Shown: piece by piece, positions 56,697-64,000 of the stretch
Layout: the number at the start of each line of letters is the position of its first letter
How positions within the stretch are numbered: the first letter of the stretch is position 1
Source of the DNA: Erythrobacter sp. HL-111
GTDB taxonomy: Bacteria > Pseudomonadota > Alphaproteobacteria > Sphingomonadales > Sphingomonadaceae
Direction: 5' to 3'
Assembly: GCF_900105095.1 (NCBI RefSeq)
Contig: NZ_LT629743.1
Span: forward strand, 3,127,869-3,191,868
Length of the DNA: 64,000 nt
The notes under the pieces: generated by a model
Seen by the model: the letters and a program-made list of their open reading frames with translations, nothing else
Database searches by the model: none
What the model was told of the DNA's origin: nothing
Position numbers and translations under genes: made by a program

Positions 56697-57993
56697 TGAA
56701 GCGGCCCCCAAAATGACCGGACAGGACCTCACACTTATGTAAGAGTGAGGCATATGACCGACAGTAATCCCAGGAACTATGTGCATGCGGAGGTTCTCGG
56801 AGGGGTTCAGCGCCGTAGGCGCTGGACCCCGGAAGAGAAGCTCCGCATGGTCGAAGAGACCTTCCTGCCCGGCAACAGCGTGTCGCTTGTGGCGCGCATG
56901 CACGGGGTCGCGCCGAACCAGCTTTTTGGCTGGCGCCGGCAGGCGGCAAGCGGCGCCCTGTCCGCCACCCGCGCTGGCGGCGAGGTGGTTCCGGCGAGCG
57001 AGTATCGCGCGCTGGAGAACCAGGTGCGCGAGCTGCAGCGCATGCTCGGTAAGAAGACCATGGAGAACGAGATCCTGCGCGAGGCGATCTCGCGCGTGGC
57101 CGGACCCAAAAAAACAGCGTTGCGCACGCTCTCGTTGCCGGAGGGCGACCTGTGAGCGCGGTTGCGAGAGCGCTTGGCGTCTCCCGGCAGCATCTCTCGT
57201 CAGCCAGACGCAAGGCTCCTGCACGCCGCCGCGGCCGGCCTCCACTGCCTGAGGAGGAGCTCGTCGCGCGTATCCAGGCCCTGATCGCCGAACTGCCGAC
57301 CTATGGCTACCGCCGGATCCATGCGCTCCTGCGGCGGCAGGCGCGCAATGGCGGGCCATCTGCGCCCAATGCCAAGCGGGTCTACCGAGTGATGAAGGTG
57401 CATGGCCTGCTGCTCCAGCGCCATAGCGGAAAGGGTGACGAGCGCCGCCACGATGGGCGGGTCGCGGTCGATACCCGCAACACCCGCTGGTGCTCCGACG
57501 GCTTCGAGATCGGCTGCGATAACGGCGAGAAGGTGCGGGTCGCCTTCTCGCTCGACTGCTGCGATCGCGAGGCGATGGGCTTTGTTGCCACCACCGCAGG
57601 CATATCCGCCGAGGACGTGCGCGATCTCATGACCGCCACCGTCGAGCACCGCTTCGGCCGCGTGAACAGGCTCCCTACTACCATCGAATGGCTGACCGAT
57701 AACGGCAGTTGCTACACCGCCAGGGAGACCCGTCGCTTCGCCCGCGAGATCAACCTCAGGCCGCGCACGACACCCATCGAAAGCCCGCAGTCCAACGGCA
57801 TGGCCGAAGCGTTCGTGCGCACCATGAAGCGCGACTACGTCCGCGTCGCCGAAAAGCCCAACGCCAGAGCCGTGATCAACCAGCTGCCCAGCTGGTTCCA
57901 CCACTACAACACCGTCCACCCGCATCGCGCACTTGGCTACCTCGCCCCGCGAGAATACATCACCCAATCAACCAGTGAGGAACTGTCCGGGAA
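56697..57993 (+). mobile_element. IS3-family element (IS2-like), ends uncertain
   Basis: The left part reads TGAAGCGG then TGACCGGACAGGACCTCAC at 56714. The right part, GTGAGG-AA-CTGTCCGG, is its inverted partner at 57976-57990. The shared core is CCGGACAG-N2-CCTCAC. The left boundary is either 56697 or 56714. The right terminus appears cut short at the junction with IS1380 copy C, since no matching GGGGGCC follows. It encodes OrfA and OrfB. Confidence 0.75.
56754..57155 (+). CDS. IS3-family transposase OrfA
   Basis: The 133-residue product has an N-terminal helix-turn-helix (RWTPEEKLRMVEETFLPG, then SVSLVARMHGVAPNQLFGWR). It ends in a leucine-zipper-like helix (ALENQVRELQRMLGKKTMEN) used for multimerisation and end binding. 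It overlaps orfB by four bases in the -1 frame. Seven A bases at 57108-57114 form a likely slippery site for OrfAB fusion. ATG 56754 is used; a GTG nine bases upstream is in frame. Confidence 0.88.
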   Translation: MTDSNPRNYVHAEVLGGVQRRRRWTPEEKLRMVEETFLPGNSVSLVARMHGVAPNQLFGWRRQAASGALSATRAGGEVVPASEYRALENQVRELQRMLGKKTMENEILREAISRVAGPKKTALRTLSLPEGDL

Positions 57994-57997
57994 TTAA
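57152..57997 (+). CDS. IS3-family transposase OrfB
   Basis: The 281-residue catalytic subunit has the HTH_21 region (YGYRRIHALLRRQARN near residue 49). A rve-type DDE integrase core follows (RWCSDGFEIGCDNGEKVRVA near residue 112, WLTDNGSCYTARETRRFA near residue 175, SPQSNGMAEAFVRTMKRDY near residue 212). HHYNTVHPHRALGYLAPREY lies near the end. The D-D-E residues are present. The TAA stop lies in the TTAA adjoining IS1380 copy C, so the C-terminus may be slightly altered by the junction. Confidence 0.9.
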   Translation: MSAVARALGVSRQHLSSARRKAPARRRGRPPLPEEELVARIQALIAELPTYGYRRIHALLRRQARNGGPSAPNAKRVYRVMKVHGLLLQRHSGKGDERRHDGRVAVDTRNTRWCSDGFEIGCDNGEKVRVAFSLDCCDREAMGFVATTAGISAEDVRDLMTATVEHRFGRVNRLPTTIEWLTDNGSCYTARETRRFAREINLRPRTTPIESPQSNGMAEAFVRTMKRDYVRVAEKPNARAVINQLPSWFHHYNTVHPHRALGYLAPREYITQSTSEELSGN

Positions 57998-59656
57998 CCC
58001 GGATTATTCACCGGCAGTGGTCTGACGGGTTGGCGGGAGTGGCGTAAGCATTTGCATTGTTGTAGGAATGTGGTTGCTTAAGCCAGACCTGCAACGGGGC
58101 AAAATATGCCACAGACCACACCCGCCGGATGCGATGATAGCGCGTCCGTATTTTCGTTTCCAGCAGTGCGCGGCAAGAAGGTCACAGCTGCGTTTGACGG
58201 CGGCAGGCTGACCTCGGATGGCGGGGTCCTGGTGCTGGCTCAGGCCGAGCGCATGATGGGGCTCTGCCAGCGGCTTGCGGCGTGTATTGCCGATCCGCGC
58301 GATCCTGCTCGGGTGGTTCATCGGCTTGAAGATATCCTGCGCGCGCGGATGTTCGCGATCGCCTGCGGCTATGAGGATGCCGATGATCTCGACGCTCTGC
58401 GCGATGATCCGGGCTTCCGCCTTGCGCTGGGCAAGCTGCCGGGATCGGGTGCGGGGTTGGCCAGCCAACCGACGATGAGCCGCTGGGAGAATGCGCCGAG
58501 CACGCGCGAGCTGGCAAAGATGCTGGGGATCATGATCGACATCTACTGCGCCAGCTACCCCACTCCGCCGGCGGCGGTGACGCTGGATATCGATGACACC
58601 TGCGACGTCGTGCACGGCTATCAGCAACTCTCCTTCTGGAACGGACATCATGGGGAGCGCTGCTTCCTGCCGATCCATGTCTACGACACGGCAACGGGCC
58701 GGCCGGTGGCGATGCTGCTGCGCACGGGCAAGACGCCTTCTGGCAAGGAGGCGGCAGGGCATATCCGGCGTCTGGTGCCCATCTTCGCCGCCACTGGCCT
58801 GATACCCACATCACCATCCGCGGTGACGGGCATTATGGACGGCCCGAGGTCATGGCCTTCTGCGAGGCGGCCCATGTCGATTACGTGTTCGGTCTGCCGA
58901 CCAACGCCGCGCTGCGCGCTGATCCGGTTATCGTCACTGCCGCCGATGCCTGCGCGGTCCGCCGCGCCGAGTGCCAACTCCCGGTCCTGCGCAGCTATGC
59001 CGAGACCCGCTACGGCGCGAAGAGCTGGAACCGCCAGCGCCGCGTCGTCGCCAGGATCGAGGCCAGCACGCTGGGAATGGATATCCGCTACGTCGTCACA
59101 TCGCTCACCGAAAGCTCGGCGAGCACATCTATGACACGCCTCTACTGCGCGCGCGGGCAGGCCGAGAAACCTGATCAAGCTGCACAAGACCCAGCTGGCC
59201 AGTGACCGCACCTCGTGCCGGTCGGCGAACGCCAACCAGATGCGCCTGATCCTGCACACCGCTGCCTACTGGCTGCTGTGGCGCGTTCAGCAGGCGATCC
59301 CAAAGACCACCGCTCTGGCAAAAGCCGAGTTTACGACCCTGCGCCTGCGGCTGCTCAAGGTTGCTGCCCGCGTCATGGAAAGCGCCACCCGAATCCGCGT
59401 AGCGTTCGCCTCTGCGTGCCCCGATGCCGATCTGATGCGTGCCATCGTTCTCGCGCTCAAGCCTGCGCCGACGTAGCGGGCGCGGCAGTGCCGCAGAAAC
59501 CCCGAGCCAAGTCCTTCAACCAGAAAAGCCCATCGATCACAGCGCGGTGAAACAGACGCCAGCGGTGCCGCACGCCCGCTCTACGCCGCCGCACGCAGCA
59601 GTGGCGTCAAGCTCGCGCCGAGAGGCGCCCAACCGCATCGCCGTGAATAAGAGAGG
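57998..59656 (+). mobile_element. IS1380-family element, copy C
   Basis: This is a third 1659-base copy with the same ends. It lies directly against the end of the IS3 element on the left (TTAA) and against the stop codon of a lipoprotein gene on the right (CTAG). The flanks do not match, so this end of the island was probably made by recombination or deletion rather than a simple insertion. Differences from copies A and B are clustered. Confidence 0.9.
58106..59476 (+). pseudogene. IS1380-family transposase, copy C, frameshifted
   Basis: Compared with copies A and B this transposase has a one-base deletion near 58777 (GTGCGCC became GTGCCC). A further deletion near 59122 and insertions near 59142 and 59167 follow. 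The first break falls just before the second catalytic region, so the product would be inactive unless the indels are sequence errors. The net length is unchanged. Five substitutions cluster at 59075-59120 among the indels. Confidence 0.85.
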
Positions 59657-60081
59657 CTAGCTGTCGGTGAAGGCGCAGCCCTCAAGGTCGCGCCCGCCGA
59701 TCTTGGCGGTGGCGGTGAAGGGATAGGTCCGGTCGGTCATCCCGTCGCTGCATTCGCCGGGGGTGATCGTCACGACGACGCCCTCCCCGCTGGCGAGCGT
59801 GCCGGTGAAGCCCAGTCCGTTGTTCCCGGCAAAGCGGGCAGCCTTGAAGCGGGTCCCGTCGATGTTCTCGGGCGTGGAATAGGCCGCCACGCCTGCCGCC
59901 TGGTCGATCGTCATGCCCCAGAAAGGCTCGTTCCCGGTCACCTCGATCACCTCGTCCTCGGCGATCCCGGAAAAAGGCTCGGTATCGCGCCGATCGCATC
60001 GCCCTCCTCCCCCGCGCAGGCGGCGAGCACGAGGCAGGCGGCGAGAACCGCGCTGGCAGGACGGGTGGGTGATGACGGCAT
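59657..60081 (-). pseudogene. Lipoprotein with COG3650-like domain, frame break
   Basis: Read from ATG 60081, the N-terminus has a lipoprotein signal (VLAACLVLAACAGEEGDAIG). The frame is lost near 59983-59990 and resumes one frame over as DTEPFSGIAEDEVIEVTGNE. The domain contains GNEPFWGMTID, GECSDGMTDRTYPF and GCAFTDS, as in small periplasmic proteins of the COG3650 type. Adding one C near 59985 would restore a 141-residue protein. The stop codon TAG is at the exact junction with IS1380 copy C. The frame break may be a sequencing error. Confidence 0.65.
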
Positions 60082-60233
60082 CGGCTTTCCTCTCCTTCGC
60101 GCCAGGGCCTTCCGTGAGCGGCCTTCGGGCCAGGTTGCGCCGGATCGACCGCTCTAATTTCCTGTTTTGCCGCGATTTACCATGTCACGCAGCGCATCGG
60201 GAATCGCTCTAATGCCTTGCCCTTTCATATGCA

Positions 60234-60262
60234 AAAGGCGGACCCCGTCGAGGCCCGCCTTT
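60234..60262. terminator. Bidirectional hairpin after the fasciclin gene
   Basis: AAAGGCGG (60234-60241) pairs with CCGCCTTT (60255-60262), with flanking A and T runs on both strands. It lies 28 bases beyond the stop of the minus-strand fasciclin gene and can terminate it. The 60082-60233 stretch holds nothing else that I can support. Confidence 0.75.
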
Positions 60263-60289
60263 CTTTGGATATTGCCGATGAACCGGGGC

Positions 60290-60858
60290 TTATTCGGGCA
60301 TCAGCACCGTGTCGATGACGTGGATGACGCCGTTCGAGGCCTCCACGTCGGTCGCGGTCACGGTCGCCATGTTGCCCGCCGCGTCGGTCAGCATGACCTG
60401 CCCTCGACCAGCGTCGCGGTGAGAGTCGGGCCGCCGACGGTTTCGAGCTCGAGGCCTTCCTCGCCCGCGGCTTCGATCGCCTCGGTCACGGCGGCGGCAT
60501 CCATCAGGCTTCGACCACGTGGTAGGTCAGGATCGATTCCAGGCGATCCGTCTCGTCGGTGGTGAGCGTCTCGACGTGCCTTCGGGCAGCTTGCCGAAGG
60601 CTTCGTCGGTCGGCGCGAAGACGGTGAAGGGACCATCGCCGCTCAGCGTGTCGCCAGTTCGGCGGCGTTGATCGCGGCGACCAGCGTGGTGAAGCTCCCG
60701 TCGTCCGCCGCGACCTCGACGATGTTGCCGGGCGCGGTCGCCTCTTCGGCCATCGAGGTTTCATCGGCCATCATGTCATCGTTTTCGGCGGGTTCCTCGG
60801 CGCAGGCCGACAGGCCGAGCGCGACGGCGGAAGCAATGGTGATCGTGAGCTTTTTCAT
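60290..60858 (-). pseudogene. Secreted fasciclin-domain protein, multiple frame breaks
   Basis: Piecing frames together gives a lipoprotein-type signal (MKKLTITIASAVALGLSAC), an acidic Met-rich linker, and a fasciclin domain. The domain pieces are [16 protein letters not shown], then [19 protein letters not shown], then [12 protein letters not shown], then ASNGVIHVIDTVLMPE at the C-terminus. The frame changes near 60655, 60577, 60507 and 60404. Most breaks are repaired by adding one base. Fasciclin proteins are surface or periplasmic adhesion modules. The intact C-terminal signature after four breaks argues for sequence error or very recent decay. Confidence 0.75.
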
Positions 60859-61068
60859 CGGGTAGGCTCCTCAAGAATTGCAGTGACGGATGCGCGTTTC
60901 GCGGCGCGCGGTGAGTGGTCGGGCCGGTTTGCGTCATCCAACCCCCCTCCCCTCGCCAATGCTCGAAGCCGTGCAGGCGTTCCATTTTTCTGCCACAATT
61001 TTGCCGCCCGGCCTGCCCGGCGCCCGCGCGACGCGGAACCCGCAGGGGCGCGCGCGGTTGCCAGCGAC

Positions 61069-62339
61069 ATGGACTGGACCCGACCCGAGAGCGCGCGCTC
61101 GATCGCCTTGCCCGCTTCCTTCCCCGCGCAGGCAGCGACTATGCCGAAAGCCGCGGCTATGACGACGGGCCGGTCAGCGATGCGCCGGGCGAACGCGGCC
61201 GCTCCAACGTCTCGCAATTATCGCCCTGGCTTCACGCCGGGCTGATCGGCGAGGCCGAGGTGATCGAGGCCGCGCTGCGCCAGCACAGCCCGCGCGAGGC
61301 GGAGAGCTTCATTTCCGAGGTGTTCTGGCGGGTCTATTTCAAGGGCTGGCTGGAACAGCGCCCCTCGGTCTGGGAAAGCTACAGGGAAGCGCGCGAGGCG
61401 GCCATTTCGCGGCTCGAAGGCAATGCCGGGCGACGCACCGCCTATCATGAGGCCACCGCGGGCCGCACCGGCATCCCGGCCTTCGACACCTGGGCGCACG
61501 AGCTGGTCGAGCACGGCTATCTCCACAACCACGCGCGGATGTGGTTTGCGAGCATCTGGATCTTCACTTTCGAGCTCGACTGGGAACTGGGCGCGGATTT
61601 CTTCCTGCGGCACCTGCGCGATGGCGATCCGCCTCCAACACCCTGTCCTGGCGCTGGGTCGGGCGGCTGCACACGGCGGGCAAGACCTATCTCGCGCGGG
61701 CCGACAACATCGCGCGCTACAACCGCGCACCGGCCGGGCGGGCCGCTCGCCGCGGAGGGCCTCGCCGGGGACGCGCCGCCGCTTCGCGAGGAGCGCGAAC
61801 ACGCGCGGCGCGCGCTCGACCTGCCCGGTCCGGTCAGCCCGCAAGCGCTTGCCGAGCCCTACGCGCTCATCCTCCACGACGAGGCGGCGAGCCACGTCCC
61901 GATCGCCCTGCCGGCCCGCCCGGCGCTGGTGATCGGCGCGGCGCGGCCCGAGGCGCGCTCCCCGCGCGAGGTGGGCGAGCCCGCGGCGCAATTCGCGCGC
62001 GGCGCGGTGGAAAGCGGGATGGCGCAAGCGGCCCGCGCCTTCGGCTGCGGGTCCTGCCGGTGGGAGGAAGGGGACGACCTTCGCGCGATCCTGGCGGACG
62101 CCGGGATCGAGCGGGTCGCCTGCCCCTATCTCCCGATCGGCTGGACGCACGACGCGCTGATGCCGGCTCTCGCCCCGCTGGCGGAGGATGGGCGCGCCGC
62201 CTTCCTGCTGGGCGATCTCGCGCGGGCGACCTGGCCGCACGCGCGCGCCGGATTCTTCCGGGTGAAGAAGGAGATCGAAGCGATCCTCGGCGAGCTCGGC
62301 ATCACCGGCGCGAACCCGCCCGGCGACCTGCCGGGCTGA
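61069..62339 (+). pseudogene. Photolyase-like FAD-binding protein, frame breaks
   Basis: From ATG 61069 the pieces form the FAD-binding half of a cryptochrome/photolyase-type protein. They read SNVSQLSPWLHAGLIGEAEV, FISEVFWRVYFKGWLEQRP, FDTWAHELVEHGYLHNHARM (the W/H-rich FAD-binding and DNA-contact region), and LSWRWVGRLHTAGKTYLARA. The N-terminal photolyase antenna domain is not encoded, so this is a short form with a C-terminal extra domain. The frame breaks near 61080, 61633 and 61735. The 60859-61068 gap upstream holds no gene. Confidence 0.7.
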
Positions 62340-62499
62340 CCCCGGCGCTCCTGCCCTCCTCGCCCGCGCGGCCGCCGGATCATCCTTGCCGGGCAGCGCT
62401 GCGGGCCGAGGCCAAGATCGGGCACGCCCAAGCCGACGTCGAGCCCGCTGCACACCCGCCCACGCCGGTCGCGCCGGACGCCGGGCACCCGTCAGGCCT

Positions 62500-62842
62500 T
62501 TACAGCACCTTGTCGGGGCGCGCTGCGTGCTTGTCCTTTTCGCCCTTGCCGAAATGGCGTTCGAGCCGTTGGGCGAGCGTCGTGGCGGCCTTGCGCGCGG
62601 CGTCGTCGACCTTGTCCGCCTCGCCGTCACGCCGATCGGCTTGCCGCCGCGCGGGCGGCCTCGATCGTGCAATGCTTGTCGGCCGCGCCGTGCTTGGCGC
62701 CGTTGTCGTCGGCCACATGGACCTCCACCCGCGTCAGCCGTTCCTCAAAACGGGCGAGCTTCTGCCGCACCGCCGCCTCGATCCGTTCGGCGACGTTTTC
62801 GGTCCCCATGACGGAACTGTTGGTGTTGAACTGGAACTGCAT
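62500..62842 (-). pseudogene. Ribosome hibernation/HPF-like protein, frame break
   Basis: From ATG 62842 the product reads MQFQFNTNSSVMGTENVAER, then VRQKLARFEERLTRVEVHVA, a typical S30AE (HPF/RaiA) domain that binds the 30S subunit and pauses translation. The frame is lost near 62640-62660 and resumes as GEADKVDDAARKAATTLAQRLERHFGK (shown in part), the usual end of the domain. The stop TAA is at 62500-62502. It is a short, single-domain form. One indel would explain the break. Confidence 0.7.
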
Positions 62843-63001
62843 CGCTAGGTGCCTCCTTGCTTGTGTTGTAATCGCCCACGTATCGGACGAGGGGCCTTTC
62901 CTGCAAGCCAGGGAATGAACCGGCGATTGCGACAGGGCCGGGGCCACGCACGGTGCGCCCCATGCGATCGAAATGCCGATCGGCGTGCGATCGGCGTGCG
63001 A

Positions 63002-63244
63002 TCAGTCCGCGGAGGACGCCTCGGCCGCCTCGGCCGCCTCGGTCGCCTCGGCCTCGCGCCGGGCGGCGCGTTCGGCATCGGCCTTTTCGCGTTCCACGGC
63101 GGTCTTGCGCGCCTGTTCGGCGAGCCCGCGCCAGGTCTTTTCCGAACGCAGTTCGCGTTCGCGCACGTTTTCGAGCTTCGCCTGCTTGGCGGCCTTGGCC
63201 GCTTCGTTGGCGCGTTCGGTGTAGAATTCGTAGGTCTGGGCCAT
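63002..63244 (-). CDS. Small Ala/Glu-rich coiled-coil protein
   Basis: I do not recognise a family. The 80-residue product (MAQTYEFYTERANEAAKAAK at the start) is nearly all helix-forming residues (Ala, Glu, Lys, Arg) and is probably one long coiled coil. It lacks a signal peptide. The ATG is preceded on the minus strand by GGAGGCCCCCG, a reasonable ribosome-binding site. It is one of few unbroken frames in this end of the window. The 62843-63001 and 63245-63328 gaps show nothing else. Confidence 0.6.
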   Translation of the reverse strand: MAQTYEFYTERANEAAKAAKQAKLENVRERELRSEKTWRGLAEQARKTAVEREKADAERAARREAEATEAAEAAEASSAD

Positions 63245-63328
63245 CGGGGGCCTCCTCGTGTGGGGGTTGGTCGCGGCGGGACAGGCGCGCGGGGAACGTT
63301 GGCCGCCCCGCGCTCCGTCCGTCCGGCG

Positions 63329-63539
63329 TCAGTCCGCCGCGACGAGGTTGATCGCGCTTTCCTTGCCGTTGCGGCCGGTTTCGACCTCGTAGTTGAGGCG
63401 CTGGTCGCGATCGAGCGTCTGCATCCCGGCGGCATGGACCGCGGTGATGTGGACGAAGCTGTCGGCGGAACCGTCATCGGGCTGGATGAAGCCGTAGCCC
63501 TTGTCGGTGTTGAAGAATTTCACGGCCGGTCTTGGCCAT
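63329..63539 (-). pseudogene. Cold-shock domain protein, start-proximal frame break
   Basis: The body KFFNTDKGYGFIQPDDGSAD, then SFVHITAVHAAGM, contains the RNP1 (KGYGFI) and RNP2 (FVHI) RNA-binding motifs of the Csp family. It ends ESAINLVAAD. The expected start ATG 63539 follows a good AAAGGAACGA ribosome-binding site. It encodes MAKTG, after which the frame is off by one relative to VKFFN. An upstream in-frame ATG at 63583 would give an 84-residue version with a non-family N-terminus. Either an indel near 63524 is a sequence error or the true start differs. Confidence 0.7.
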
Positions 63540-63775
63540 AAGTCGTTCCTTTCAAGAACGTTGGGTTTGCCGGGGAGCGACATGCCCCCGGCTCGTGCGT
63601 CAAATCGTTCAGGGGAAAGGAAGTCGTCGTCTGGTTTACGCCGGGGGCCGGTTCCGCGTCGGAACGCGGGGCCAGGCGGCGAGTCAAAATACGAAGTCCG
63701 TCGCAAATTCCGACGTCAGCAAGGGCCTTGTAGCACGGCTTGCGGGATTCTCCTAATCGTGGGGTTAAGTGGCTC

Positions 63776-63837
63776 TTTGCGCAGGGTTTTATGTTTGCGG
63801 AGGTCTTTTGTTTGCGCAGAGTCTCTTGTTTGAGCAG
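63776..63837 (+). repeat. Four imperfect 17-18 base tandem repeats
   Basis: TTTGCGCAG, TTTGCGGAG, TTTGCGCAG and TTTGAGCAG start at 63776, 63794, 63811 and 63829, a period of 17-18 bases. They are joined by T/G-rich spacers. The array lies upstream (on the minus strand) of the cold-shock gene, after an AT-richer stretch. The function is unknown. The remaining 63838-64000 has no gene that I can support. Confidence 0.65.
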
Positions 63838-64000
63838 CCCGTCCGGGCTGCGATATCCTCGCGCCTTCGGCGCTGCGGGCGGGCGGTCGCCCTTGCGGCG
63901 GCTGCGCCGCCGGAACAGTTCTGCCTTCGCGCGTTCGTGCAAAAGCCATTGGCGCGAGGCCTCGCATGGTTGCGCGGGAACCGGTCGCGCAGCGACCGCG

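Overview
The window looks like an alphaproteobacterial chromosome, most probably Sphingomonadales and near Erythrobacteraceae. The evidence is the very high GC content, the complete cell wall and division (dcw) cluster ending in ftsQ-ftsA-ftsZ, the DUF934/DUF2849 sulfite reductase operon, many one- and four-base gene overlaps, and GTG or TTG starts. This is inference from gene content; no 16S gene is present. The 5' edge holds the end of a cysteine synthase gene, then two poorly known membrane proteins.

About 1.7-21.4 kb is an uninterrupted dcw operon on the plus strand: mraZ, rsmH, ftsL, ftsI, murE, murF, mraY, murD, ftsW, murG, murC, murB, ddl, ftsQ, ftsA, ftsZ. It supplies peptidoglycan precursors (MurB-MurG, MraY, Ddl), the septal synthase pair FtsW-FtsI, and the cytoskeletal ring FtsA-FtsZ. 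A ten-base-spaced MraZ-type repeat lies before mraZ. A perfect DnaA box beside a near-consensus CtrA site lies before ftsZ.

About 21.5-46.3 kb is ordinary chromosome. On the plus strand are a TPR/SPOR protein, YbjN, proC, a Bax-inhibitor-1-like protein, a polyproline lipoprotein, tRNA-Ala(CGC), obgE, proB and an epimerase. On the minus strand are an assimilatory sulfur operon (siroheme methyltransferase, DUF2849, sulfite reductase, DUF934, APS/PAPS reductase), then mscS, a MetC-like lyase and a sulfurtransferase, then a membrane protein. These are followed by queF, a 1679-residue autotransporter, an Old Yellow Enzyme and a small membrane protein.

About 46.4-59.66 kb is a mobile island of visibly lower GC. 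It has mobC plus a relaxase, three 1659-bp copies of one IS1380-family element, an IS3-family element, a hipBA toxin-antitoxin module, the antirestriction gene ardA, and an XhoI/PaeR7I-type restriction-modification pair. The restriction genes are bracketed by two inverted IS1380 copies, forming a composite-transposon-like unit that truncates an ORF just after the relaxase. No integrase is visible.

About 58.8-63.6 kb is striking because nearly every recognisable gene carries frame breaks: IS copy C, a lipoprotein, a fasciclin protein, a photolyase-like protein, a ribosome hibernation factor and a cold-shock protein. Most fit one-base deletions. Sequence or assembly error next to a repeat is at least as likely as true decay. 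The final 160 bases hold no gene I can support.
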